Of a stretch of 64,000 nucleotides of DNA, positions 36,388-45,645 are shown piece after piece. The DNA is taken from NCBI RefSeq assembly GCF_900100875.1, contig NZ_FNKQ01000001.1, positions 682,001-746,000 on the forward strand, in the 5' to 3' direction. This stretch comes from Halopelagius longus (lineage in GTDB: Archaea > Halobacteriota > Halobacteria > Halobacteriales > Haloferacaceae). A program made the translations under genes and the position numbers. The first letter of the stretch is position 1. Every line of letters begins with the position of its first letter. The notes beneath the pieces are model-generated. The model worked only from the letters and a program-made list of their open reading frames with translations. It made no database searches and was not told the origin of the DNA.

Positions 36388-37299
36388 ATGGATAGACGTA
36401 CGTATCTCAAGACCGGTACCGGTGCCGTCGTCGGCACGCTTCTGGCCGGTTGTACCGGCGGCGGTAGCGGAGGCGGCGAAGGTGAAACGACCGAAGGGGC
36501 CGGCGAGGAGACGACGGGCGCCGAAACGACGGCGGGCGAAGAGACGACGACGGGCGAGTCCGAATCGCTCCCCGAGACGGTCGTCATCGGGTCGGACATC
36601 CCGTACCGCCCGTTCGAGTACGAGACCACGTCCGGCGAACTGACCGGGTTCGACGTGGACATCGCCAAGGCCATCTTCGAGGGCGAACTCGGCATCGGCT
36701 ACGAGTTCAAGCCGACGAGTTTCGACTCCATCATCCCCTCGCTGAACAACAACAACTTCCGCATCATCATGTCCGCGATGACCATCAACGAGGAACGCGC
36801 GAAGAAGGTGGACTTCTCGGACCCCTACTTCACGGCGTACCAGACGGTCATCGTCCGGAAGGACAGCGACATCACCTCGAAGGAGGACCTCAAGGGGAAG
36901 AACGTCGGCGTCCAGAAGGGGACGACCGGCGCCAGCGCCGCCGAGGGACTCAAAGAGGAGTTCGGCGGCGACCTGACCCTCAAGAAGTTCGACCAGATTC
37001 CGGGGGCGTTCCAAGCGCTCATGAACGGACAGGTCGACGCCGTCGTCAACGACAACACGGTCAACGCCGAGTTCGTCAACGGAAAGGGCGAGGGGAAGGT
37101 CCGCTTCCTCGAAGGCGAGGGTGAGGCCGCCGAGCAAGGCAAGGACGCCCCGCCGTACCTCACGCTGACCGTCGAGGAGTACGGTATCGCCTTCCGCAAG
37201 GACGACGACGAGTTCCGCAAGAAGGTCAACGAGGCCCTCGCCGCCATCAGAGAGAGCGGCAAGTACGACGAGATCTACTCGCAGTACTTCCAAGGCTGA
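36388..37299 (+). CDS. amino-acid ABC transporter substrate-binding lipoprotein
   Basis: 303 residues from ATG 36388. The N-terminus DRRTYLKTGTGAVVGTLLAGC is a Tat signal with lipobox, so the protein is exported folded and lipid-anchored. A Gly/Glu/Thr-rich linker (24-70) follows, then the type II periplasmic-binding domain, SBP_bac_3 type: GFDVDIAKAIFEGEL (near 95) and DPYFTAYQTVIVRK. It captures a polar amino acid outside the membrane for the permease. First gene of a three-gene operon. The ligand, likely Glu/Gln or basic, is not fixed. Confidence 0.92.
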   Translation: MDRRTYLKTGTGAVVGTLLAGCTGGGSGGGEGETTEGAGEETTGAETTAGEETTTGESESLPETVVIGSDIPYRPFEYETTSGELTGFDVDIAKAIFEGELGIGYEFKPTSFDSIIPSLNNNNFRIIMSAMTINEERAKKVDFSDPYFTAYQTVIVRKDSDITSKEDLKGKNVGVQKGTTGASAAEGLKEEFGGDLTLKKFDQIPGAFQALMNGQVDAVVNDNTVNAEFVNGKGEGKVRFLEGEGEAAEQGKDAPPYLTLTVEEYGIAFRKDDDEFRKKVNEALAAIRESGKYDEIYSQYFQG

Positions 37300-37346
37300 G
37301 CCTCTACCCTTCTCTTTAACACCGCACGACGCAATCTGAACCAACA

Positions 37347-38180
37347 ATGGCTGATTCATACTCGGGCGCCGCGTCCGACGCGGAAGGGGGCAGAGGGGGG
37401 CCGGCGTACTTCGACGACACGACGCTGAAGTACCTCGGGGCCGGACTGGCGAGTCTGTTCGCACTCGGCGTCGTCCTTCTCGTCCTCTACATCCTCACGA
37501 CGCAGGTGGACTTCGGCCTGATCGGGACGATTCTGCCGCAGTTCATCGACGCGTACTTCCTGGTGCTCGGCATCGTCGTCACGTCGAGCATCCTCTCGGT
37601 GTCCTCCGGCGTGTTCGTCGGACTCGCGCGCGTCTCGAAGACCAGAATCACGAACGGCATCTCGGGGGCGTACGTCCAGTTCTTCCGGGGGACGCCGCTC
37701 CTGTTCCAGATATTCGTCATCTACTTCGGCATCCCCGCGCTGTGGCCGGGGTCGTTCCCCTTCTCGAACTGGGGGATTCCGACGGCCGTCATCGCGCTCA
37801 CCCTCAACCACGCGGCGTACGTCGGCGAGGCGGTTCGCGGCGGCATCAACGCCGTCCCGGACGGGCAGATGGAGGCGGCGCGTTCGCTCGGGATGGGCTA
37901 CGTGCAGGCGATGCGCGAAGTCGTCATCCCGCAGGCGTGGCGCAACGCCCTCGCCGCCGTCGGGAACGACCAGGTCATCCTCGTGAAGGACACCTCCCTT
38001 CTGACCGTCATCGCCATCCCCGAACTGATGCAGCAGTTCCGCGACGTAAACAGCGCGACGTTCGACCCGTGGACGCCGTTGCTCCTCGTCGCCGTCGCGT
38101 ACCTCTCCATCACGATTCCGATGGGCAAACTCGTGACCTACCTCGAAGACCGCTCCGACTGGGGAGGTGAGCGCCGATGA
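37347..38180 (+). CDS. amino-acid ABC transporter permease
   Basis: 277 residues, His/Glu/Arg/opine (HEQR)-type permease with about five or six helices. The conserved [17 protein letters not shown] segment near 110 and [23 protein letters not shown] (EAA loop) near 165 are diagnostic; the EAA loop contacts the ATPase. It forms the membrane channel. 47 bases after the binding protein gene and overlapping the ATPase gene by 4 bases (ATGA). Confidence 0.92.
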   Translation: MADSYSGAASDAEGGRGGPAYFDDTTLKYLGAGLASLFALGVVLLVLYILTTQVDFGLIGTILPQFIDAYFLVLGIVVTSSILSVSSGVFVGLARVSKTRITNGISGAYVQFFRGTPLLFQIFVIYFGIPALWPGSFPFSNWGIPTAVIALTLNHAAYVGEAVRGGINAVPDGQMEAARSLGMGYVQAMREVVIPQAWRNALAAVGNDQVILVKDTSLLTVIAIPELMQQFRDVNSATFDPWTPLLLVAVAYLSITIPMGKLVTYLEDRSDWGGERR

Positions 38181-38911
38181 GCGCGCCCCTGCTGGAGTTC
38201 GACGGCGTGGACAAGTTCTTCGGCGAGACGCACGTCCTCAAGGACGTCTCCTTGGACGTCGAGGACGGCGAGGTGTGCGTGGTCGTCGGCCCCTCGGGGT
38301 CGGGGAAGTCCACGCTGCTTCGCTGCGCGAACCGACTCGAAGAGATACAGGGCGGCGAGATTCGCCTGGACGGTCAGTCCATCTCCGACCCGGACGCGGA
38401 CATCAACCGACTCCGCCAGCGCATCGGGATGGTGTTCCAGTCGTTCAACCTGTTCCCGCACAAGACGGCCATCGAGAACGTCACGCTCGCGCCGGAGAAA
38501 GTCCGCGGCGTGAGCGAGGCGGAGGCGCGGGAACGCGCGGAGTCGCTCTTAGACCGGGTGGGACTCGCGGACCAAGCGAACTCCTACCCGAACCAACTCT
38601 CCGGCGGGCAGCAACAACGCGTCGCCATCGCACGCGCCCTCGCGATGGACCCGCGCGTCATGCTGTTCGACGAGGTGACGAGCGCACTCGACCCCGAACT
38701 CGTCGGCGAAGTGCTCGGCGTCATGCGCTCTCTCGCCGAGGAGGGGATGACGATGATGGTCGTCACCCACGAGATGGGCTTCGCCCGCCAGGTGGGCGAC
38801 CGAATCGTCCTCATGGCCGACGGGAAAATCGTCGAGACGGGCGAACCGACGCAGTTCTTCGAGAACCCCGAGACCGACCGCGGCAAGCGGTTCCTCTCGA
38901 AACTCCTGTAA
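38177..38911 (+). CDS. amino-acid ABC transporter ATP-binding protein
   Basis: 244 residues with every ABC ATPase element: Walker [10 protein letters not shown] (near 37), Q-loop [11 protein letters not shown] (near 85), signature LSGGQQQR (near 138), Walker [14 protein letters not shown] (near 157) and the switch His in VVTHEMG (near 198). It powers the upstream permease. The ATGA overlap with the permease indicates translational coupling. PAAT-family length is normal. Confidence 0.95.
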   Translation: MSAPLLEFDGVDKFFGETHVLKDVSLDVEDGEVCVVVGPSGSGKSTLLRCANRLEEIQGGEIRLDGQSISDPDADINRLRQRIGMVFQSFNLFPHKTAIENVTLAPEKVRGVSEAEARERAESLLDRVGLADQANSYPNQLSGGQQQRVAIARALAMDPRVMLFDEVTSALDPELVGEVLGVMRSLAEEGMTMMVVTHEMGFARQVGDRIVLMADGKIVETGEPTQFFENPETDRGKRFLSKLL

Positions 38912-38997
38912 CCGAGCGGACCGGTCGGCTCCCTATCCTTCATCGTTTTTTCGGCGCAGACGCCACCGCTATCCCCTCTGAGCACGTAATTCGCCAC

Positions 38998-39198
38998 ATG
39001 AGTGCAATGGAACGAAACCCGAACGCGGCCGGCGACGAAGAGCGCCGAACAGCCCGAAAGGGCGTGCTCTTCTGCCCCGACTGCGGTCGAATCGCCTCGC
39101 CCGACCGGTGGGAGTGGAACCACGGCGACGACGTCGAAACGCTCGACTGTCCGAACTGCGGAACCACCCTCACGACCCGTCCGCGCGCGCTCGCGTGA
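38998..39198 (+). CDS. small zinc-ribbon protein
   Basis: 66 residues from ATG 38998. Two CxxC pairs (LFCPDCGRIASP near 26 and LDCPNCGTTLT near 50) form a zinc ribbon. A second ATG nine bases later is possible. Function unknown; could be a protein- or nucleic-acid-binding adaptor. Its stop lies 102 bases from the rfcL stop, tail to tail. Confidence 0.65.
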   Translation: MSAMERNPNAAGDEERRTARKGVLFCPDCGRIASPDRWEWNHGDDVETLDCPNCGTTLTTRPRALA

Positions 39199-39300
39199 CC
39201 GCCGAACCTCCGACCTAGTTTTTCGACGCCGCGAGAAGCGAACGTACGATACCGACCCGCGTCGGCGACGCGCCGCGTCGGGCGGGAGAAAACGTGCCGC

Positions 39301-40764
39301 TCAGAAGTCCGTCAGGCTGAACTGTCCGTCGTCCTCGTCGGCCGCCTCGTCTTCGTCGCCGTCGGACGCGTCCCTGTCGAGTACGTCGTCCGTCGCGTCG
39401 TCGCCCTCGTCGGCGTCGTCCGCCGAGTCGTCGTCTCGGTCCGGAACGCCGCCGGAGAAGGCGTCGCCCGCGTGGTCCTCGATGGCCTCGTCGCGGAGTT
39501 CTCGGGCGTCTTCGACGATGGACTGGACCTTGTTCGTCGTCTCGCCGCTTCCGGTGACGTAGGAGACGGCCGACTCGTCGAGGTCGTAGTGGGCGGCCAT
39601 CGCCACGGTCAACTCCCGCGGCTTGCAGTGGTGGGTCATCGCCGAGAGGAACGGCAACACGTCGCGCCGCGCGGCGGCCATGCTGAACCCGCCGGATTCG
39701 GCTATCTTCCGCACCACGTCGTCGCGGGTCTTGTTCCGCGTCGAACGGTAGGGCGCGCCGCCGTACCGCGTCCACCCGCCGCGGGTTCGGTCCCGCGAGG
39801 CGGCGACGCCGGCGGCGAGGTTGTCCGTCGCGTACCGCCAGTAGGAGTACTCCTGCGACGCCCGGACGCGCCCCAACCACACGTCGGCGTTGGCGAGGAA
39901 CTCGTAGGCGCGGGCGAGTTCGTCGGGTTCGTAGACGATTGACACCTTGTCCTCGACCCACTTCGTGAGGTCGTCCGGCGTCTCGTCCACCGAGTACGCC
40001 GACTGGAGGGCGTCGCGGGCCGAGTCCTCCTTGAGGACGGCGTCGAGGAACTCGAAGAGGCCGACCGCCTTGTCTCGGGACCCGGTCACCACGTCCTCGA
40101 CTGTCAGACGCTCCTTCCCGTCGGCGGCCGCCTGCAGGTCGTTGATGGCCGACCGGAGGTCGCCCTTGTTCACTTCCGCGAGGTGGTCGAGGGCCTCGGA
40201 GTCGAACTCGATGCCCTCCTTGCGGAGGATGTCCCGGAGGACGGGGACGATGGACCGCGAGGACACGTCGCGGAACTCTATCTCCTGGGCGGCGTTCCGC
40301 AACCCGTTCGACATGTCGTAGTACTCGTTCGCGATGAGGACGATGGGCTGGTTCGACTTCTTGACGAGTTTGGTGATGGCCCCCGCGCCGCCCCTGTCGT
40401 AGTTACCGTGGATGTTGTCCGCCTCGTCCAAGATGACGAGTTGGCGACCCTCGTCCGTGCCCGTCGAGTCGCCGGAACTCGACCCCGCGAGCGTCGTGTT
40501 CATCGCGGCGCGACCGGCGAATCGCTCGATGACGTCCGCCGTCCGCTGGTCCGAAGCGTTCAGTTCGACAGACTCCCACCCCATGTCGTTGGCGAGTGCG
40601 TGCGCCGCGGACGTCTTGCCGACGCCGGGCGCGCCGTGGAGGACGACGGCCTCCCGGTGGTCGTCCCACGTCTTCGCCCACTCCTCGAACGCGTCGCGGG
40701 CCTTGTTGTTCCCGCGGACCTCCGCCAACGTCGAGGGGCGGTACTTCTCCGTCCAGTCGCTCAT
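39301..40764 (-). CDS. rfcL: replication factor C large subunit
   Basis: 487 residues, AAA+ clamp loader that puts PCNA on DNA with RfcS. Walker A is GAPGVGKTS near residue 46, Walker B LVILDEADNIHG near 110, and Sensor 1 region IVLIANEYYDMSN near 136. The C-terminal 70 residues are acidic and end with GQFSLTDF, matching the PCNA-interacting (PIP) box Q-x-x-L-x-x-F. ATG start at 40764 and N-terminus DWTEKYRPSTLAEVRGN are standard. Confidence 0.95.
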   Translation of the reverse strand: MSDWTEKYRPSTLAEVRGNNKARDAFEEWAKTWDDHREAVVLHGAPGVGKTSAAHALANDMGWESVELNASDQRTADVIERFAGRAAMNTTLAGSSSGDSTGTDEGRQLVILDEADNIHGNYDRGGAGAITKLVKKSNQPIVLIANEYYDMSNGLRNAAQEIEFRDVSSRSIVPVLRDILRKEGIEFDSEALDHLAEVNKGDLRSAINDLQAAADGKERLTVEDVVTGSRDKAVGLFEFLDAVLKEDSARDALQSAYSVDETPDDLTKWVEDKVSIVYEPDELARAYEFLANADVWLGRVRASQEYSYWRYATDNLAAGVAASRDRTRGGWTRYGGAPYRSTRNKTRDDVVRKIAESGGFSMAAARRDVLPFLSAMTHHCKPRELTVAMAAHYDLDESAVSYVTGSGETTNKVQSIVEDARELRDEAIEDHAGDAFSGGVPDRDDDSADDADEGDDATDDVLDRDASDGDEDEAADEDDGQFSLTDF

Positions 40765-40813
40765 TATCGACAGAAAGCGCGAGGCGCGTTTAGTGGTTGC
40801 GGAGGCCGGTCGC

Positions 40814-40942
40814 CTACGACGAATCGACGTTCAGTTCGGCGAACGCCCCGTCCTCGCTCACGTCCGTCGGAGCCCGGTTGACCAGTTCGCGCACGACGAA
40901 CGCCTCGTAGTGTTGGGTCTCGCAGTACTCGCACGGCGTCAT
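40814..40942 (-). CDS. small CxxC protein, 42 residues
   Basis: ATG 40942 to TAG 40814-40816, too short for ordinary gene calling. It begins MTPCEYCETQHYEAFVV, with one CxxC motif, and is acidic at the end (EDGAFAELNVDSS). It overlaps the 3' part of a decayed regulator frame and precedes rfcL on the same strand. Composition is haloarchaeal-like. Whether it is a gene or the remnant of a longer protein is uncertain. Confidence 0.4.
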   Translation of the reverse strand: MTPCEYCETQHYEAFVVRELVNRAPTDVSEDGAFAELNVDSS

Positions 40943-41144
40943 ACGCGAACACCCGCGTGTTCGATTCGTCGTGCTCGAGCGTCCCGCCGCCAGCGTCTTC
41001 GAGCCGAGCGATTCCGACCGGACCGGCGTCCTTCAGGACGATGACGTGGTGGCGAACGGTAGCCTCGACCTTCTCCTCGCCCCGTCGCGTCAGTTCCTCG
41101 TGATTTATCACAGCGGCTTTCACCGCTTGGATCCAAGGGCGGGC
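40943..41144 (-). pseudogene. fragment of ArsR-like winged-helix regulator
   Basis: In the minus frame from about 41144 a winged-helix-like block is readable: ALTR-type HEELTRRGEEKVEATVRHHV then IVLKDAGPVGIARLEDAGGG and SNTRVFAYD. This matches the recognition helix and wing of haloarchaeal ArsR-like regulators. The usual N-terminal helices and a start codon are missing, and the frame runs into unrelated sequence. I read it as a truncated regulator beside the metal ATPase it may once have controlled. Confidence is moderate. Confidence 0.4.
41100..41111 (+). promoter_or_regulatory. TATA box within short palindrome before the metal ATPase gene
   Basis: GTGATTTATCAC has 5-bp arms GTGAT/ATCAC around TT and includes TTTATC, about 42 bases before the ATG at 41149. 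It could be both the TATA box and a repressor site. Confidence 0.4.
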
Positions 41145-41148
41145 ACCG

Positions 41149-43452
41149 ATGAGTCCCGCGGACGCCCAGTACGACATCGGCGGGATGTCGTGTTCGTTCT
41201 GCGCCGAGAGCATCCGCAAGGCGTACGAACGGACGGAGGGCGTCGAGGAGGTGAACGTCAGCCTCGCTCACGAAGAGGTTCGAGTCCGGTACGATAGCGG
41301 CGCGCTGGGCGAGGTCGAACTGAAGGACACGCTCCGTGACCTCGGCTACACTATCCGCGACCCGGACAAGCAGAAACGGTTCGAGGAACAGCAGAGAGAA
41401 GTCGAAGAGGCCGCCCGGCGACTGACGCTCGCGGGCGCGGCGGCCCTCGTGACCGTCGGGCTGATGCTGTTCATGATTCTCGTCCGCGGGACGTTCGAGT
41501 CGGGGGCGCTGTGGATGGACCTCGCGACGCTGAGTCTCGCAGTGGGGACGATGTTCGGCCCCGGACGCTACATCGCCGCGAAGGCCTACAACAGCCTTCG
41601 ACGCCGCATCTTCAACCAGCACGTTCTCCTCGAAGCCGGCGCGTTCGCCGGTCTGATCGGGGGGGTCCTCGGGCTGTTCGTCTTCCCCGGGTTCCCGACG
41701 GTCCACTTCTTCGCCGTCTCGGTGTTCATCACGGCGTATCACATCCTCTCTGAGTACACCAGCCTCATCGTCCGGACGCGGGCGTCGCGGGCCGTTCAGG
41801 GACTTCTCGACCTCCGACCGGACACCGCCCGGCGCGTCCGCGGCGGAGAGGAGTCGGGCGCGCCCCGCGCAGACAGTGACGCGGAGGAAGTGGAGGTGAC
41901 CGAACTGGAGACGGGCGACCGCGTCCGCGTCAAACCCGGAGAGAGCATCCCTGTGGACGGCACCGTACTCGACGGCGAAAGCGCCGTGGACGAAAGCGTC
42001 GCGACGGGCGAGTCCGTTCCGGTGGACAAAGCGCCGGGCGACGAGGTAATCGGCGGAAGCGTCAACGACACCGGGACGCTCCTCGTGGAAGTGACCGCGA
42101 CCGGTGACGACGCGTTCCTGACTCGGGTTACGCGGCAGATAGAGGAGGCGAGGGCGATGAAACCCGGGGTCGTCCAGTTAGCGGACCGCGTGCTGAAGTA
42201 CTTCGTCCCCGGCGTTCTCACCGTAGCCGTCGCCTCCTTCCTGTTTTGGGTGCTCGTCCCCGCCGTCTGGTCGGGCGGGCCGTTCGGGACCGGCCCGAAC
42301 GTCCAACGCGGAGCGTTCGCGGCGTTGGCCGTACTCGTCCTCGGATATCCGTGCGCGCTCGGAATGGCGACACCGCTCGCACTCGTTCGAGGCGGCGGCA
42401 TCGCAGCGAATCGGGGCATTCTGATGCGAAGCGGCGACGCCTTCCAGATTTTCCGAGACGTGGACACCGTCGTCCTCGACAAGACGGGCACTGTAACGAA
42501 GGGCGAACCCGCGGTCGAGGAGGTGGTCGCCGTCGAGTGCGCGGCGTCCGACGTGATACGCCGCGCGGCCGCCGCGGAGGCGTTCAGCGAACATCCCCTC
42601 GCGGACGCCGTCCTCGATTGCGCGGCCGAACGCGGCGTCGAGTTCCCCGACCCCGACGAGTTCGACAGCGTGACCGGCAAAGGCGTTCGCGCGGGGGTCG
42701 GCGAGGAGCGGATTCTCGTCGGGAAACCCGAGTGGGTCGCCGAAGAGGGAGCCGATACGACGGCCGCACGGGGCGATATCGACCGACTCCGGGGCCGAGG
42801 CTACACCGTCGTTTGCGTGGCCGTGAACGGATCGGTCGTCGGTCTCGTCGCCATCGGCGACCCCGTGAAAGACGACGCCGCCGAGACAGTCGAGCGAATG
42901 AAGCGGGTCGGCATCGCGCCTGTCATGATCACCGGCGACAACCAGCGAACCGCCGACGCGGTGGCGGAAGCGGTGGGCATCGACCGGGTGATGGCCGACG
43001 TGCTTCCCGACGAGAAGCGCGACGAGATACGGCGACTGCAGGACGACGGTGAACGCGTCGCGATGGTCGGCGACGGCATCAACGACGCGCCCGCACTGAC
43101 GCAGGCCGACATCGGCATCGCCATCGGCGCGGGGACTGACATCGCTATCGAGTCGGCGGACATCGTGTTGATGGGTGACCGACTCGGCGGCGCGGTGGAC
43201 GCCTACGAGATCGGAAAGAGCAGTTATCGGAAGACGAAGCAGAATCTCATCGCCGCGTTCTCGTTCAACGGTATCGGCGTGGCCGCCGCGACGACGGGCC
43301 TCGTCCACCCGGTGTTCGCGATGATCGCGATGGTTCTGTCCGTCTCGGTCGTTCTCGCGAACAGTTTCGCGGGGCAGTTGCTTCGGGGCGAGCGTCCCAC
43401 AACGGACTTCGCGGCCGAATCCAACGTCCCTCCGGTCGATACGGACGCGTAG
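41149..43452 (+). CDS. copA: heavy-metal P1B-type ATPase (copper-type, variant YPC motif)
   Basis: 767 residues. An N-terminal HMA domain with MSCSFC (CxxC) at about 12-17 precedes eight membrane helices. Motifs: TGES near 287, phosphorylation site DKTGTVTKG near 443, SEHPL near 481, GDGIND near 639. The membrane metal motif, normally CPC in copper pumps, is GYPCALG near 398, i.e. YPC. Helix 8 has MVLSVSVVLANS instead of the usual MxxSS. It extrudes Cu(I) or a related soft metal using ATP. Convergent with a CopZ-like gene, gap 19 bases. Metal identity is inferred. Confidence 0.9.
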   Translation: MSPADAQYDIGGMSCSFCAESIRKAYERTEGVEEVNVSLAHEEVRVRYDSGALGEVELKDTLRDLGYTIRDPDKQKRFEEQQREVEEAARRLTLAGAAALVTVGLMLFMILVRGTFESGALWMDLATLSLAVGTMFGPGRYIAAKAYNSLRRRIFNQHVLLEAGAFAGLIGGVLGLFVFPGFPTVHFFAVSVFITAYHILSEYTSLIVRTRASRAVQGLLDLRPDTARRVRGGEESGAPRADSDAEEVEVTELETGDRVRVKPGESIPVDGTVLDGESAVDESVATGESVPVDKAPGDEVIGGSVNDTGTLLVEVTATGDDAFLTRVTRQIEEARAMKPGVVQLADRVLKYFVPGVLTVAVASFLFWVLVPAVWSGGPFGTGPNVQRGAFAALAVLVLGYPCALGMATPLALVRGGGIAANRGILMRSGDAFQIFRDVDTVVLDKTGTVTKGEPAVEEVVAVECAASDVIRRAAAAEAFSEHPLADAVLDCAAERGVEFPDPDEFDSVTGKGVRAGVGEERILVGKPEWVAEEGADTTAARGDIDRLRGRGYTVVCVAVNGSVVGLVAIGDPVKDDAAETVERMKRVGIAPVMITGDNQRTADAVAEAVGIDRVMADVLPDEKRDEIRRLQDDGERVAMVGDGINDAPALTQADIGIAIGAGTDIAIESADIVLMGDRLGGAVDAYEIGKSSYRKTKQNLIAAFSFNGIGVAAATTGLVHPVFAMIAMVLSVSVVLANSFAGQLLRGERPTTDFAAESNVPPVDTDA

Positions 43453-43471
43453 AAGGCGGACGCGAGGCGAC

Positions 43472-43681
43472 TCAAGCGACGACTTCGTAGCCTGCGCCGT
43501 GGATGACGGGTCCGAGGTCGTCGTCAGTCACGTCGTCCTCTACGACGATTTCGACCGTACCCGCCTCGTGGTCCGCTTCGACGCGGCGCACGCCGTCGAT
43601 GTTCTTCAGTGCGTTCTCGACGTTGCGTTCGCACCCGTTACAGGACATCCCGGAAACGTCGATACTGCGACGTTGTACCAT
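43472..43681 (-). CDS. copZ: CopZ-like heavy-metal-associated chaperone
   Basis: 69 residues, a single HMA ferredoxin-like domain with the metal loop SGMSCNGCERNVENAL (CxxC near 14-17). Small soluble proteins of this type carry Cu(I) to P1B ATPases. It lies tail-to-tail with the ATPase at 41149, so the pair forms a metal-export set although they are not cotranscribed. Confidence 0.88.
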   Translation of the reverse strand: MVQRRSIDVSGMSCNGCERNVENALKNIDGVRRVEADHEAGTVEIVVEDDVTDDDLGPVIHGAGYEVVA

Positions 43682-43818
43682 AGCCGGTCGACGGGTTTCG
43701 AGAGGATGAGCCTTACGACGGGAGCCGTATCGGCACGCATCGGTCGGTTACGGGCGCGTTTTCGCACTCCGAGCGCCGAGACGGCGGTCGGTTCGAGCGA
43801 CTACCGCCGCGGGCCGAG

Positions 43819-44146
43819 CTACTCGGCCACGTCTCCCCCCACCGCGTCGGCGACGCGGTGGCCGACCGGGTAGGAGCGAAACGTCACGTCGAGTCCGGCG
43901 TCGTCGAGTCGGGCGTCGCTCTCCTCGCCGTACTGGGGTCCGATGACCGAATCGTTCTCACCGACGCCGACGAACGCCGACTTCTCTCGCGTGCGAGAGA
44001 GTGTGTCCGCGTCGTCGGCCCCCGGGAGGAATCCGTTCAGCGAGGCGGCCCAGCGGAACCGTTCGGGCTTTTCGACTAAGGCGGCGAAGCCGTCTTCGCG
44101 CCCTAACTGAAGCCGAAGAGGCCGATACGCTCGGGGCCTACGTCGT
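43819..44146 (-). pseudogene. decayed phospholipase/carboxylesterase
   Basis: On the minus strand, GPERIGLFGFS is followed at once by TAG, where intact esterases continue GFSQGG. In another frame the rest appears: LVEKPERFRWAASLNGF, a Gly-Val-x-x-Asn-Asp block (VGVGENDSVIGPQYG) and SYPVGHRVADAV with the catalytic His, ending at 43819. The segment between nucleophile and helix is shortened. The whole N-terminal third is missing, cut off where the ABC permease gene ends. This is a clear broken gene. Confidence 0.65.
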
Positions 44147-44977
44147 TCACCCGCGGTTTAGAAGCGTCCGTATCCCTCCGTCGGTGGGTTCCTCGAACGG
44201 TTTCAGTTGCTCCGCCTCCGTGAACGCGTACTTCCCGACGAGGAGCGTGCTCGCCATGCTCGTGAGGCCGCCCGCCGCGAACAGCATCCCCATGATGACG
44301 AACTGGTACTCCGCCGCGTAAATCGGGTTCGCGCCCGCCAGAATCATCCCCGACATCATCCCCGGGATGTAGACGAGTCCGAGACTCTTCAGCGAGTCCA
44401 CCATCGGGATGAGCGACGCCCGGACGCTGGTCGTCACGTACTCGGATATCACCTTCTCGGGGGGGACGCCGAGTGCGAGCACCGCCTCTATCTCCGCCCG
44501 GTTCGACCGAACCTCCCCCTTGAATCGGTCGAGGGCCAGCGAGTTCGTCTTCATCGCGTTCGCGATTATCATCCCGCCGACGGGGATGAGGTTCCGAACC
44601 GTCGCGTCGATGGCCCCCGCCGCGAGCATCGCGACGATGACGAGGCCGGAACCGAACAGAACCGCGACGAACGACACCCGCAGAACGCCGGGGACGCCCC
44701 CACCGCGGTCCTTCGATATCCACGCGGCGATGGCCATCATGGCGAGGAGGACGCCGCCGCTCCACGCCAACGGGACGGAGAACAGGACGCCGATGAACGC
44801 CCCCATCGCGATGACCTGCACGAACCCGCGCACGAACGCCCACCCGAGTTCGGATTCGAGGTCGAGGCTCCGGAGGTACGAGAGGCCGAGGACGACGGCC
44901 GCCAGTGCGGACGCGGCGGCCACTTGGACGAGTCCCCGCACGACGACCGGTTCGAGGAATCGGTCGAGGAGCGTCAC
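44147..44977 (-). CDS. UPF0014/FetB-family ABC transporter permease
   Basis: 276 residues with about seven membrane helices. It has the FetB pattern: RGLVQVAAASALAAVV near the N-terminus, GMIIANAMKTNSLALDRF near 135, ALGVPPEKVISEYVTTSVRASLIPMVDSLKSLGLVYIPGMMSGMILAG near 170-215. FetAB exports iron in Escherichia coli; related plants/bacterial proteins export UDP-sugar or metals. It starts inside the last codons of the ATPase gene (4-base overlap), so the two make one exporter. Iron as substrate is inference. Confidence 0.82.
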   Translation of the reverse strand: MTLLDRFLEPVVVRGLVQVAAASALAAVVLGLSYLRSLDLESELGWAFVRGFVQVIAMGAFIGVLFSVPLAWSGGVLLAMMAIAAWISKDRGGGVPGVLRVSFVAVLFGSGLVIVAMLAAGAIDATVRNLIPVGGMIIANAMKTNSLALDRFKGEVRSNRAEIEAVLALGVPPEKVISEYVTTSVRASLIPMVDSLKSLGLVYIPGMMSGMILAGANPIYAAEYQFVIMGMLFAAGGLTSMASTLLVGKYAFTEAEQLKPFEEPTDGGIRTLLNRG

Positions 44978-45645
44978 GAGAGGATCCCCTTCGTCGGACC
45001 GACGGTTTCGACGCGGCCGTCCGCGAAGACGGCAACTCGGTCGGCGAGTCGTCCGGCCTGCGAACGGTCGTGGGTCACGAGCACCGCCGTCGTGTTCGAC
45101 TCCCCGACGAGTTCCTCCAAGAGGGACTCGACCTTGGCCTCGGAGGCGGCGTCGAGGCTGGCGGTCGGTTCGTCGAGGAGGAGGGCCTCCGGGTCGTTGA
45201 GTATCGTTCGGGCTATCGCGACGCGTTGGGCCTCCCCGCCGGAGAGGTCGTCGGTGGTGCGGTCCTCGTACCCCCGCAGGCCGACGCGCCCGAGGACGCG
45301 CGCGACGTCGGCTTCGTCCACGGACTCCCCGCGAAGTCTCGGACCGACCGTGACGTTCTCGCGGACGGTCCCGCCCCGGAGGGCCGGTCGCTGAGGGACG
45401 TATCCGACGCGACGCCGGAGTTCGCGGGGCGGAATCGTCCGGTAGTCCGCCCCGTCGAGAAACACGGTTCCGCCCGTGGGTTCGTCCAGTCGGTTGAGCA
45501 ACCGCAGGAACGACGACTTCCCGGCCCCCGACGGACCGACCACTCCGAGGACGTCGCCCTCCTCGACGGAGAGCGAGACGCCGTCAACGATGCGTTCGCC
45601 GTCGGCCTCGCGGGAGAGATTTCGGGATTCGAGTTTCGGCGGCAT
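44974..45645 (-). CDS. FetA-like ABC transporter ATP-binding protein
   Basis: 223 residues: Walker A GPSGAGKSS near 37, Q-loop GYVPQRPALRGG near 83, signature LSGGEAQRVAIAR near 134, Walker B ALLLDEPTASLD near 154, His switch VLVTHDRSQ near 190. First gene of a two-gene operon with the FetB-like permease; the 4-base overlap suggests coupled translation. Short linker length and pairing fit the FetA type. Confidence 0.9.
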   Translation of the reverse strand: MPPKLESRNLSREADGERIVDGVSLSVEEGDVLGVVGPSGAGKSSFLRLLNRLDEPTGGTVFLDGADYRTIPPRELRRRVGYVPQRPALRGGTVRENVTVGPRLRGESVDEADVARVLGRVGLRGYEDRTTDDLSGGEAQRVAIARTILNDPEALLLDEPTASLDAASEAKVESLLEELVGESNTTAVLVTHDRSQAGRLADRVAVFADGRVETVGPTKGILS

